A stretch of 54,813 nt of DNA from Bdellovibrionia bacterium (GTDB lineage Bacteria; Bdellovibrionota; Bdellovibrionia; Bdellovibrionales; UBA1609), in assembly GCA_030432925.1 (NCBI GenBank), contig JAUILT010000006.1, positions 1 to 54,813 on the forward strand. Reading direction: 5' to 3'. A model generated the notes under the pieces. That model ran no database searches, was not told where the DNA came from, and saw only the letters and a list, made by a program, of their open reading frames with translations. Each line of letters begins with the position of its first letter. Within the stretch, counting starts at the first letter, position 1. This document shows positions 31,763-39,981 of this stretch, in pieces. Position numbers and translations under genes: made by a program.

Positions 31763-32217
31763 TGGGAATAAAAATTATCACTGAAAATAAAAAAGCCAGG
31801 TTTGACTATCATATTTTAGAAAAGTTTGAAGCCGGTCTTGTATTAACAGGCAGTGAAGTAAAGTCCCTTCGTAATGGGCAGGCCAACCTAAAGGACTCCT
31901 ATATAGCCTTTAAAGGAGATGAGGCTTTTTTACAAAAAGCCCACATTAGTGTTTATGCCGCCAGTAGTTATAATAATCATGAGCCCGAGCGGCTGAGAAA
32001 ACTTTTACTGAACAGAAAAGAGCTCAATAAAATATTTGGAGCGCTTAAGGAAAAAGGTCAAACTTGTGTTCCCTTGAAAATGTATTTTTCAAAAGGCAAA
32101 GCAAAACTAGAAATTGCTCTAGTAAAAGGAAAGGACAAGGGAGACAAGCGGGAATCTATCAAGAAACGTGACGCTGATCGAGCCGTTCAGAAGGCGTTGA
32201 AGCGCTCAAGGGACTGA
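31762..32217 (+). CDS. smpB: SsrA-binding protein SmpB
   Basis: 151 residues from the ATG that overlaps the rsmA stop (TGATG). SmpB binds tmRNA and rescues stalled ribosomes. OB-fold signatures: NKKARFDYHILEKFEAGLVL, GSEVKSLRNGQANLKDSYI, and the basic C-terminal tail KGKDKGDKRESIKKRDADRA needed in the ribosomal decoding site. No tmRNA gene was recognised in the window. The last 59 bases overlap the 3' end of the convergent HAMP-type gene on the other strand, which is unusual for two real genes. Confidence 0.95.
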   Translation: MGIKIITENKKARFDYHILEKFEAGLVLTGSEVKSLRNGQANLKDSYIAFKGDEAFLQKAHISVYAASSYNNHEPERLRKLLLNRKELNKIFGALKEKGQTCVPLKMYFSKGKAKLEIALVKGKDKGDKRESIKKRDADRAVQKALKRSRD

Positions 32218-32830
32218 TACTAGAGGAATCCGGTAATAGATGGAGCATGTTCAGTTGGGTCGCTTTTTCTTCAACCAATTCTTTCCAGGCCAACCAGGCG
32301 TCTCGATTCTGTGGGTCAATAGATAAAGACTGTAGAAGCTCTAAATCTCTCATCAGGTTCACTCGGAAAGAGTCATAAAAGTAATTGTAAGAGTCAATCA
32401 GGTCATGAAACTCATCGTCAGCTCTGATTTTTATAGGAGGCTGGTGCCATTGTCCGCGAGAGAGCCCTCGAATATGATTTTTTAGAATCTGAATGGGGCC
32501 AACAATGCGGCTGGTGAGCTTTAACCCCAGGTACCAGAAAAAACACAGTGTACCCACAGAGCCAGAAATTAAAACCATAGTCACCCAGGAGCGTTCTCTC
32601 TCCAGGTAGTCCAGAATTTGCGGAGCTTGTTCGTAGGCAAGGTCTACAAAAATTCGATAATTTTCAGTCAGAAAAAAATAGACAGGAAAAATAGTAATTA
32701 GAATTCCAATCAATGCGGCCGTCAGCACAACGGTTGTGTATTTGAGCTGAAATTCTCGATCAATAAACCGGGAGGTCCTAATGGCAAAACTGGGTGCTTT
32801 GGAGTGTTTGACCCCTCTATGAAAGAACAT
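32159..32830 (-). CDS. Two-TM HAMP-like membrane protein (FQLKY module)
   Basis: 223 residues from the ATG at 32830 (a TTG five codons upstream is possible). Two membrane helices (TVVLTAALIGILITIFPVYF and the VLISGSVGTLCFFWYLGL region) flank a periplasmic loop of ~35 residues. A HAMP-like segment follows (IVGPIQILKNHIRGLSRG, then IKIRADDEFHDLIDSYN), then a short helical tail with no kinase, cyclase or chemotaxis domain. The FQLKY start of the first helix and the RA(D/G)DEFH motif are shared with the C-terminal half of the LspA fusion at 47866-48867. Its role is unknown; it may bind a partner through the HAMP output. Its 3' end overlaps smpB. Confidence 0.75.
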   Translation of the reverse strand: MFFHRGVKHSKAPSFAIRTSRFIDREFQLKYTTVVLTAALIGILITIFPVYFFLTENYRIFVDLAYEQAPQILDYLERERSWVTMVLISGSVGTLCFFWYLGLKLTSRIVGPIQILKNHIRGLSRGQWHQPPIKIRADDEFHDLIDSYNYFYDSFRVNLMRDLELLQSLSIDPQNRDAWLAWKELVEEKATQLNMLHLLPDSSSISPLSASTPSERLDQRHVS

Positions 32831-33020
32831 CAGTGGCTCGTCCAAAAGGTCTTTTTGCGGTTTTACTTACTTTTTTTATCAGCTTCAATTTGCCTCTCCT
32901 TGAATGAGCCTCCGGTCCGTCTTGAGTTATTGTGAAATACTGTAAAAAGACCTTCCGGGTGAGTCATTATTCATTCTAAAGGTGTTTGAGTTTTCTCCAA
33001 AGCTCTTCTATCATTGCTAT

Positions 33021-33851
33021 ATGAACTCTCATCGTAGGTCAGACGGTAAAATTTTCCTTTTCTCTAAGGTGAACTTTGGAACTCAGGGGCTTCTGTTATT
33101 TGGTCTTGTTTTTGTGATGAGCTGTCAGACATCTAGCAGGACGAGAGTCTTGGAAGAGGATAACCCTGTGCGTTTTGCTCAGGAGTTGGACGAAGAAGTA
33201 TCCCTGAAGTCTGATCGAGAGAGATTCAATAAGATTCGCGAGTCTGTTCCAGGAGACAAGAAAGTATCTAATGACGAAATGGCCATGGATATGGAAATGC
33301 TGGTGCAGGCAAAAAAACCTGCTCACGAAATTCGAGGTGCTTTTCAGCTAAAAATTCGAAAGCTTCGACAAAAGTTTAGAGATAAATCTTCAAAAGTCCG
33401 AAAGAAGTTTCGTGATGTCCAAAAAAAGCAGCGAAATACTTTTCTCAAGGAGCTAAAAGAAGAGAGGGAAGACTTTCGGAGTCAACCAGTAGAAAAGAGT
33501 AAAACCAAGGAATTTTTTTCTGAGCAGGATTTAAAGAGAAAAGAATTTTTTTCTATTCAAAGAGAGCAGCGTAAAGAGTTTGAAGGTGAAATGCGTCAAA
33601 AGAGTAAAGACTTTCAGGGTAATATGAGAGAGCGTGTAAAGCAATTTAACGAACAGCTTCATCTTTACACTCAAAGGCAAAGAGAAAAGCGGCGTGAAGA
33701 AAAAAAGCAAGAAGAAGCTGAAAAATCTGCCTCCGAAAAGAGTTCGGGATCTATTTTTAAAAGAAATCAACAACTCGATGAAGAGACAAAAAAAATTCTA
33801 AAAGAGTTTGAAGATATGAAGTCTATGCCTGCTGAGCCACTGAGTCAGTAG
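33021..33851 (+). CDS. Lipoprotein with 11-residue Phe-containing coiled-coil repeats
   Basis: About 276 residues from the ATG at 33021. A long signal peptide (GLLLFGLVFVMSC) ends in a lipobox-like VMSC. Residues ~100-215 are a run of about ten 11-residue (hendecad) units of the form [RKTSV]-x-x-F-x7: RGAF, RQKF, RKKF, RNTF, REDF, then after a 13-residue unit TKEF, RKEF, RKEF, SKDF and VKQF. A Lys/Arg/Glu-rich tail follows. Hendecads give a right-handed coiled coil, so this is probably a long rod reaching from the outer membrane into the periplasm. No family was recognised. Convergent with the pseudouridine synthase gene (7-base overlap). Confidence 0.75.
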   Translation: MNSHRRSDGKIFLFSKVNFGTQGLLLFGLVFVMSCQTSSRTRVLEEDNPVRFAQELDEEVSLKSDRERFNKIRESVPGDKKVSNDEMAMDMEMLVQAKKPAHEIRGAFQLKIRKLRQKFRDKSSKVRKKFRDVQKKQRNTFLKELKEEREDFRSQPVEKSKTKEFFSEQDLKRKEFFSIQREQRKEFEGEMRQKSKDFQGNMRERVKQFNEQLHLYTQRQREKRREEKKQEEAEKSASEKSSGSIFKRNQQLDEETKKILKEFEDMKSMPAEPLSQ

Positions 33852-34708
33852 GGACTTTTTTTTCTGCGCGGGGAAGAAGTCTTTTTTTGAACATTTTTCT
33901 TTTTTGCGCTCTTCTTTTTTTGTTTTCGAGTATCGAGTCGTTTTTTGGTAGGGTCTTTCATCCACTTTGGTAATTCAAAAACTTTAGCTAGTCCTTGAGG
34001 CGTGATGTAGGCATGGCTTCCCTTGGGAAGGGCGCCTAAAGGAAGTGCACCAATAGCTACGCGGCGTAGTTTTTTAACATCAAAACCAATCTTTTCGAAC
34101 ATTCTGCGAACTTGGCGATTTTTTCCTTCAGCAACAGAGATTCTCACCCAATCATACTTATCAGAGCTTTTTTTCACCCTTTCTACAAAGAGTGCTTTCA
34201 CCTTGCCTCCAGGGATAGAAACCCCTCTTCGCAGTTTTTCCAATTGAGCCTCTGAAGGTTGTCCATCCAGTTTAGCCATATACGTTTTAGGAATTTCCTG
34301 GCTTGGGTGAATCACTGACTGAGCAAAGTCTCCGTCGTTCGTCATCAGTAATAAGCCTTCGGTATCCCAATCAAGGCGTCCTACGGGAAATAAACGAACT
34401 TTTAATTGAGGAAAATAGTCCTTAACTGTAGGGCGCCCTTCAGGATCAGATAATGTGGTCATTACGTGAGTGGGTTTATTAAAAGCTATATAAACTTGGT
34501 TTTGAGGTTTTGCTTTTAATACTTTTCCATTAATTTCAACTTTATCCTTTTTGGGGTTCACCCGAACGCCCAATTCATACACAGTCTTTCCGTTGAGTTT
34601 AACTTTGCCAGAATCAATCCATTCATCGGCCTTCCGACGGCTCGTCAGACCACACTCGGCAATGTATTTATTCAGTCTTATTTGGGTAGGGGACGCACTT
34701 TTTGCCAT
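33845..34708 (-). CDS. RluB/RsuA-family rRNA pseudouridine synthase
   Basis: 287 residues. N-terminal S4 RNA-binding domain (RLNKYIAECGLTSRRKADEWI), then the RsuA-family catalytic domain with the nucleophilic Asp in FPVGRLDWDTEGLLLMTNDG (GRLDxxTxG), KTYMAKLDG, and the late motif GKNRQVRRMFE. A long basic, Lys-rich C-terminal tail (from ~245) resembles the RluB extension, so 23S rRNA U2605 is the most likely target. The start overlaps the 3' end of the upstream gene by 31 bases on the same strand, which suggests coupling. Confidence 0.88.
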   Translation of the reverse strand: MAKSASPTQIRLNKYIAECGLTSRRKADEWIDSGKVKLNGKTVYELGVRVNPKKDKVEINGKVLKAKPQNQVYIAFNKPTHVMTTLSDPEGRPTVKDYFPQLKVRLFPVGRLDWDTEGLLLMTNDGDFAQSVIHPSQEIPKTYMAKLDGQPSEAQLEKLRRGVSIPGGKVKALFVERVKKSSDKYDWVRISVAEGKNRQVRRMFEKIGFDVKKLRRVAIGALPLGALPKGSHAYITPQGLAKVFELPKWMKDPTKKRLDTRKQKKKSAKKKNVQKKTSSPRRKKSPY

Positions 34709-35670
34709 GATTGAAAGCTGCCTTCCTGTAAGGATTTGGTGGACTTGTGAGAGTTCAGCATATACTCAATATTAGTCACCAAAAGCAAGAGAAGCTTATC
34801 TTTATGGAAGATATTCCTTAAAGCCACTTGACCTTTTTTGACAATGGCAGGAGCCACCTGATGGCCTCGAGGGTCTCCACTGGAGATCAAATGATAAGCT
34901 TGTTCCAGTTGGTCAATAAGTTCGTTATAAAAAGGGTCAGACTTTGGATCAATAAAATGTTTTTCCAGAGCTTTGAGACCGTAGAAGATCTCTGGCACTG
35001 AAGAAATTTCTTTGGTTTGAAGAGAGCTGGCCGTTTGAAAGTGATGCCCTTGAATGGTCAGCCCAAAGTAAGAGTCCTCCTCTAGTGTGAAGTGGGCGGA
35101 GCGCAATCCGTCCAGATCCAGGCTTTGAAGGCGGCCAGGCATGAGCTCCATGTAAGAGGTATACTCTAAGTCTGTGGCAGGGGCTAGAGGTTGAAGAGCC
35201 CCTTCTCTGATCATAAATAAGGGGGAGTGACATGTGATGCGTAGGCCTCCTGAAGTCAATAGACGCATCACCATTAACTGATTGTTATTTATAGATATTA
35301 CTCGATGTTGGGTTTCTAAAATAGAAACTTTTAGGTGATTATTGAGGGCTTTTAACCTTTCTGTTTCGTGATTTAAAGCAATCACCTGCAGAGTTTTCAA
35401 CCATTGGAACTTTTCTAGAGAATCATCCACAAGACCGTGACTGTGTAGCTCTTCAATGATGGAAAATAGCTCTGAGGCAAGAAGGGTCTGCTTTTCTCTC
35501 CAATAAATAAATTGAAGGCAGGAGCCCAGAAATCGTTCGGCCAATGTCACTCGGAAAGGGGTGCTTAAGTCACAGGCATTTTTTAGAAAGTGATAGAGAG
35601 TGAGTCGTACCAATGTCTTTTGAGGATTTGAGCGATACAGGTACTGGGTAATTTGAGTGACAGAGGCCAT
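34678..35670 (-). CDS. Hypothetical protein upstream of the pseudouridine synthase gene
   Basis: 330 residues, no signal peptide or membrane helix. The N-terminal ~140 residues are helical (YLYRSNPQKTLVRLTLYHFL), the centre (~115-225) is beta-rich (HRVISINNNQLMVMRLL), and the end is helical again with IFHKDKLLLLLVTNIEYML. I do not recognise the family. It overlaps the pseudouridine synthase gene by 31 bases and probably shares its transcript. Upstream it is divergent from the coiled-coil gene at 35758. Confidence 0.65.
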   Translation of the reverse strand: MASVTQITQYLYRSNPQKTLVRLTLYHFLKNACDLSTPFRVTLAERFLGSCLQFIYWREKQTLLASELFSIIEELHSHGLVDDSLEKFQWLKTLQVIALNHETERLKALNNHLKVSILETQHRVISINNNQLMVMRLLTSGGLRITCHSPLFMIREGALQPLAPATDLEYTSYMELMPGRLQSLDLDGLRSAHFTLEEDSYFGLTIQGHHFQTASSLQTKEISSVPEIFYGLKALEKHFIDPKSDPFYNELIDQLEQAYHLISSGDPRGHQVAPAIVKKGQVALRNIFHKDKLLLLLVTNIEYMLNSHKSTKSLQEGSFQSWQKVRPLPK

Positions 35671-35723
35671 GGTTTAACGATAGATTTAAAGTGTTTGCTG
35701 CGTCTAGTAGTAAATAGGGTTCG

Positions 35724-35743
35724 TTACTCGGTGAGTAATTTTT
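35724..35743 (+). other. Small hairpin followed by T run before the coiled-coil gene
   Basis: TTACTC (35724-35729) and GAGTAA (35733-35738) form a short perfect stem followed by five T. It lies 15 bases before the start codon at 35758, so it could be a weak attenuator or a ribosome-site structure; the stem is AT-rich and weak. Confidence 0.3.
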
Positions 35744-35757
35744 GAAGAGGAGAGAGC

Positions 35758-36306
35758 ATGTCTCGTGAAATCAACAAGGAGTTGTTTGGAGTTCAGGGAG
35801 TAGCGTCGACTTTTGACGACAGAAGAGCTTCTACTGAAAGGAGACCACAAGCTCCAGTGTCCTCTTTGGATGTGGGTTTTGAGGTGCGTGAAGAAGACTG
35901 GCGTCTTCTCACGCACCAGGTGGAACAACTAAGGCGTCGAAATAAAGAGCTTGAGGCTAAAATAGAATCAAATAATTCTCGTATGGATGACTTATTGAAA
36001 GCAGCAAAAACCCGCATTGATCGTGTGGGAGCTGCTACTCAGAGATTGGAAGAAATGTCGAAAATAAAATTTCAGGAAGTAACGGCCAAAATCTCCACCT
36101 TGGCTGGAAAAGTGACCGAAAGAAAGGTCACTGATACCAAAATTGAACAGATGGTGGCTCGTTACAACCAATCTTTGCAGAGTTTTGAGCTGCGGACACA
36201 GCAGTTGCAAAAACTAATTTCTGAACAAGAAATGCAAATTCACAATTATAAATCGGCTTTGAATGAAGCACAAAGAGAGATGGCTCTCTTGAAGCATCGT
36301 ATGTAG
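35758..36306 (+). CDS. Cytosolic coiled-coil protein
   Basis: 182 residues with a good AGGAGAG site. The N-terminal ~45 residues are polar and probably disordered. Residues ~48-180 are almost continuous coiled coil (DWRLLTHQVEQLRRRNKELE; TKIEQMVARYNQSLQSFELR). No membrane segment or enzymatic motif. It could be a structural filament or an adaptor protein. It stands alone, ended by an exceptionally long hairpin terminator shared with the convergent dsbD. Confidence 0.7.
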   Translation: MSREINKELFGVQGVASTFDDRRASTERRPQAPVSSLDVGFEVREEDWRLLTHQVEQLRRRNKELEAKIESNNSRMDDLLKAAKTRIDRVGAATQRLEEMSKIKFQEVTAKISTLAGKVTERKVTDTKIEQMVARYNQSLQSFELRTQQLQKLISEQEMQIHNYKSALNEAQREMALLKHRM

Positions 36307-36378
36307 AAGCGGTCTCAAAAATACCACCTGCTACAAAGCCGACTGGCTTCGTAGCAGGTGGTATTTTTGAGACCGCTT
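36307..36378. terminator. Long bidirectional hairpin terminator between the coiled-coil gene and dsbD
   Basis: Arms 36307-36340 and 36345-36378 are complementary over 34 bases with a single mismatch and a GACT loop. A-rich and T-rich stretches lie near both ends, so it can terminate both converging transcripts. It starts one base after the coiled-coil gene's stop codon and ends five bases before the dsbD stop. Confidence 0.85.
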
Positions 36379-36383
36379 TTAGA

Positions 36384-38012
36384 CTAATTTGATTGTTTCG
36401 GATGACTTTTCACTTTTTCTAGTCTTTGTAGAAATCTATCTACGTTTTCAAAACCTGCCAAAGTTAAGTCTTTTAGATGCTCTCCTGTGGACGAATAAAA
36501 CACAAACCAAGGAAGGCCTGGGATTTCGTACTTTTTCTGAAGAAACTTAAAATCCTTGGTAGAGGTATCTGTGGCATCATATTTGATCCAGATAAACTGA
36601 TCCTTTATGGCTTGAATTTTTTTATGGGAAAAGGTCTTCACCTCCATTTCTATACAAGCGGCGCACCAGTCTGCATAAAAATCTATAATCACGGGTTGGC
36701 CTTTAGATTTGGCTTTCGCGAAAACCTCTACGCTGTATTTCTCCCAAGGAATATTGGGGGTGCTCGCCTTTTTATCGATAAGTGATGTCCCAAAAAAATC
36801 ATCTGGCAAAATGGGTTGAATATAAAAGAAAGACAGGGCCAGCATGGCCACGCCCATTCCGATTTTGACCCCTACCATCCAGTGTCCGGCTTTGGGGAGT
36901 TTGTTGAGGGCTTGGCTGAAAGTTCCAATCACTAGAAAGATCTGCCCCATTCCAAAGGCAAAGGTGAATAAAAGGAAAAAACCAAGAGTCAGATTTTGTG
37001 ATTTTGCAACGTAGGCCAATAGAGCAACAAGCACTGGTCCCACGCAAGGGCTGGCTAACAAGCCTGCCACCTGTCCAGTGAAAAAGGCCCCAAGGAAGCC
37101 CCCTTTGGTTTTATGAAGGCCCAGCTTATTTTGCAAGGTGAGTGGAATTTGCACTTCAAATAAGCCAAACATGCTTAAGGCCATAACAAAAAATAAAAGG
37201 CCCAGGCTTACAGCCACAGCTGGATGACCGAGAAAGCTTCCAAAGAGTGCTCCTGTGGAAGCCGCTACTAGGCCTAGTACTGAATAGGTAATGGCAATCC
37301 CCATCACATAGCTCAGAGAAAGGCCGAGCCCGGCAATTTTACCACGTTCTTCAGAGCGTGCACCGAGTACGGCCATAGTGATGGGAATCATAGGAAAAAT
37401 ACAAGGAGTTAAGCTGGTCAGGACTCCAGCAATAAACACGATTAAAAATGTCAGCCAGGTGCTTTGGCTGAGAAGCTCTTCTATTTTAGACGATGAGGAG
37501 ACATCGTTGATATTATTGACCTGAGAGGTCCATGTCGATGATCCGCCAGTCACTTTGAACTCTACCTCCAGGGGAACCTTCTTGGGTAATAAGCAGTACT
37601 TTTTAGTACAGGCTTGATACACAAGCTCCAGTTGAACTCTATGATTTCCTCCAGGAGCGGACTCTTTGATGCCAATGACGGAACGAAGAGTAGAGCTTCC
37701 TCCGCCAATACCTTTTTTATTTTTCTTGCTGACGGGATCAAAGAATTCTGTCACAGGGTCTACGGTGGGCACGGAGATTTGCAGCCATTCCACATTGCTG
37801 AGTATGCGAAACTGAGACTCGTAGGCATGGTGTTTTTCTGCCAACTCTACACTTATTTGGATGCCCGTGTTCGCCCCCACGGGAAGCTGAGGGTGCTCAA
37901 GGGTGGTAGAGATCACGCGCAGAGGGTTCTTATTGAGGATGACCTCTCCTTGCGCATAACAGAGTGTGGATACTAAAGTAGCTATTGTTAAAATAGTGGA
38001 GAAAAAAATCAA
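36384..38012 (-). CDS. dsbD: Thiol:disulfide interchange protein DsbD
   Basis: 542 residues with all three DsbD parts. A signal peptide ends at CYAQG. The periplasmic alpha domain carries the redox pair in YQACTKKYCLLP (about residues 133-138). The eight-helix membrane domain has the two buried Cys in TSLTPCIFPMIP and LLASPCVGPVLV. The C-terminal thioredoxin-like gamma domain has the WCAAC motif in DFYADWCAACIEME. DsbD carries electrons from cytosolic thioredoxin to periplasmic DsbC/CcmG. TTG start with GAGG upstream. It is full length and appears functional, convergent with the coiled-coil gene. Confidence 0.93.
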   Translation of the reverse strand: MIFFSTILTIATLVSTLCYAQGEVILNKNPLRVISTTLEHPQLPVGANTGIQISVELAEKHHAYESQFRILSNVEWLQISVPTVDPVTEFFDPVSKKNKKGIGGGSSTLRSVIGIKESAPGGNHRVQLELVYQACTKKYCLLPKKVPLEVEFKVTGGSSTWTSQVNNINDVSSSSKIEELLSQSTWLTFLIVFIAGVLTSLTPCIFPMIPITMAVLGARSEERGKIAGLGLSLSYVMGIAITYSVLGLVAASTGALFGSFLGHPAVAVSLGLLFFVMALSMFGLFEVQIPLTLQNKLGLHKTKGGFLGAFFTGQVAGLLASPCVGPVLVALLAYVAKSQNLTLGFFLLFTFAFGMGQIFLVIGTFSQALNKLPKAGHWMVGVKIGMGVAMLALSFFYIQPILPDDFFGTSLIDKKASTPNIPWEKYSVEVFAKAKSKGQPVIIDFYADWCAACIEMEVKTFSHKKIQAIKDQFIWIKYDATDTSTKDFKFLQKKYEIPGLPWFVFYSSTGEHLKDLTLAGFENVDRFLQRLEKVKSHPKQSN

Positions 38013-38080
38013 AGGGCCTCTTTTTGGTTTTTTATGAGTCAGGTATAGACCTTTTCGACATTATATATGAAAAGTTACAT

Positions 38081-38145
38081 TCGACCAAGGTCGAGGGTAA
38101 AAAATGAGTGCTTTATAGATAAGATTTGTAGTGGACCAAGGTCGA
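38081..38145 (+). promoter_or_regulatory. Twin palindromes upstream of motA
   Basis: TCGACCAAGGTCGA (38081-38094) and GGACCAAGGTCGA (38133-38145) share the 10-base palindromic core GACC-AA-GGTC, at a spacing of 51 bases (about five helical turns). They lie 80-140 bases before the motA ATG and probably bind a dimeric regulator. A possible weak sigma-28-like element overlaps the first copy (AAAAGTTA-N12-GTCGAGGG). Confidence 0.55.
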
Positions 38146-38221
38146 GAATCTCTCTGCATAAGGTGAGAATGGTTAATGCTCCACAGGCAAAATACCGAAT
38201 CCTTCTACAGAGGTAACATAT

Positions 38222-39088
38222 ATGGGATTTGTAGGAGCATTAGTAGTTGTAGTGACGGTATTTGGTGGTTATGTCGCCGCCGGCGGAAAACTAATGGCTG
38301 TGTTTGCGCCACTGCTTCTTGAGATCGTAATTATTGGTGGAGCCGCTGTTGGGGGTTACATTATTTCCAGTCCCATGGGAACTCTTAAGTTGGGTGTGAA
38401 AATGTCCATTGCAGCCTTCACAAAGAGCCCTCCCTCCAAACAGGATTATGTCGAACTTCTTCAAATGCTTTTTCAGCTTTTTCAGATCTTTCGAAAAGAT
38501 GGTCCACAGGCGGTGGAAAAGCATATTGAAGAACCTCAAAGTAGTGAAATATTTAAAGCCTATCCGAAATTTTTGAAGAATCACCACGCGGTGGATTTTT
38601 TATGTGACACCATGAAGATTACGCTGTCAGCGGACTTATCCCAATATGATGTGGATGACCTTTTGGACGCAGATATCAAAGTGGCTCACGAAGAGGAGCA
38701 CGCGGCTCAACATGCTATTCAAGCTGTAGCCGACGGTCTTCCGGGGTTGGGGATTGTGGCTGCGGTTCTTGGTATTGTGAAAACTATGGGATATTTAGAT
38801 GCAGGGGTTCAAAAAATTGGTTCTCTTGTGGCTGCGGCCCTTGTTGGAACTTTTTTTGGAGTTTTTGCTTGTTATGGTTTTGTAGCACCTATTGCCGCAA
38901 AAATGGCTGCTGATATTGATGGTGAGGGTCGTTATCTTTCAGTAATGAAAGCCGCTTTGGTATCTCTACAAAGAGGGGCTCCTCCTCTTGTATGTGTAGA
39001 ATTTGCTCGACGAGCGATTTATCCTTCTGAACGACCGACTTTTGATGAACTAGATAAGGCGACAAAAGAAGCCAAGAAAGCCGCGTAA
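38222..39088 (+). CDS. motA: Flagellar motor stator protein MotA
   Basis: 288 residues, the proton-channel subunit of the stator. Four membrane helices: two near the N-terminus (residues 3-48) and two at ~165-220. The conserved GLPGLGIVAAVLGIVKTMG and the LVGTFFGVFACYGFVAPIA region form the channel-lining helices. The cytoplasmic loop (~60-160) contacts FliG. The length is close to enteric MotA (295), so this is the proteobacterial long form. It is followed 16 bases later by motB. The two palindromes upstream suggest separate regulation. Confidence 0.93.
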   Translation: MGFVGALVVVVTVFGGYVAAGGKLMAVFAPLLLEIVIIGGAAVGGYIISSPMGTLKLGVKMSIAAFTKSPPSKQDYVELLQMLFQLFQIFRKDGPQAVEKHIEEPQSSEIFKAYPKFLKNHHAVDFLCDTMKITLSADLSQYDVDDLLDADIKVAHEEEHAAQHAIQAVADGLPGLGIVAAVLGIVKTMGYLDAGVQKIGSLVAAALVGTFFGVFACYGFVAPIAAKMAADIDGEGRYLSVMKAALVSLQRGAPPLVCVEFARRAIYPSERPTFDELDKATKEAKKAA

Positions 39089-39104
39089 GTGAAAGGGATT
39101 TTAA

Positions 39105-39977
39105 GTGGCTGAACGTGAACCCATGATCGTTATTAAAAAAATCAACGTGGTTGCCGGGGGTGGCCACGGAGGGTCGTGGAAAGTGGCTTTTGCAGATTTC
39201 ATGACTGCTTTGATGGCCTTCTTTCTGTGTATGTGGTTGTTAGCTCAGAGTGAAGAAGTCAAAAAAGAGGTGTCAGATTATTTTTCTACTCCAAGCGTAA
39301 TTGAGTATAACTTTTCCAACTATGGTGTTGAGTTGACTCTGGAAAAGCTCTTTTTAGACCTCATCAATGAGCCTCTGAAAATATTTAAAGACTTCATAAC
39401 TCCAGCAGACTCTACACCTAACTTTCTAAGAATGGGTACCAAGAAAATAGTGATGTACCACCTGGCCGATCAATTGGGGGATATTGCATCCAATGTACAA
39501 GTGAATCCAGATGAAATTGTGCTGGAGATTCCTACTAACGAACTATTTCGTGGAGATACGGCTCGTACAACTACAAAATTTCGTCAGGTGATGGACAAAG
39601 TTCAGGGGATCACCATGGGTTTGGAGGATGCCAATGTTTTTATTGACTCTAATATCTACTGGCACTCTATGAAAGGAGGCCGCTCAGCGGCTGAAAACGT
39701 GGGTGAAGAGCGTTTGGACTATATATTAAATCAAATAGAGAGTCAGTTAGAGCACCCCTCCGTGGATCTATTTGGTAAAGTGAACGCCAACCAGGGAGAG
39801 CGGGGCAAAGATCGCGGCACGATTAAGTTTCGAATCAAGCAAAAAGATAGACTGTCCGATGGCTCTCATCCGAAAAAAATGGAAAGCATGTTTGGTGATA
39901 AAGATGAATCTATGAGTGTTTACGATAATTTTGTAAAACAGGTTTCCGAACAAAAGAAAAAGTCCAAAACTGAGTAA
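39105..39977 (+). CDS. motB: Flagellar motor stator protein MotB with degenerate OmpA-like domain
   Basis: 290 residues from a GTG. The N-terminal part is nearly identical in pattern to enteric MotB: GSWKVAFADFMTALMAFFLC with the essential proton-carrying Asp31, followed by a plug-like segment. The C-terminal half aligns by position with the OmpA-like peptidoglycan-binding domain, but the usual GHTD...N..LS..RA residues are missing (the region reads NVFIDSNIYWHSMKGG). The wall anchor may therefore use another partner, or the stator may bind conditionally. Stop lies four bases from the stop of the convergent RND gene. Confidence 0.88.
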   Translation: MAEREPMIVIKKINVVAGGGHGGSWKVAFADFMTALMAFFLCMWLLAQSEEVKKEVSDYFSTPSVIEYNFSNYGVELTLEKLFLDLINEPLKIFKDFITPADSTPNFLRMGTKKIVMYHLADQLGDIASNVQVNPDEIVLEIPTNELFRGDTARTTTKFRQVMDKVQGITMGLEDANVFIDSNIYWHSMKGGRSAAENVGEERLDYILNQIESQLEHPSVDLFGKVNANQGERGKDRGTIKFRIKQKDRLSDGSHPKKMESMFGDKDESMSVYDNFVKQVSEQKKKSKTE

Positions 39978-39981
39978 ATTA

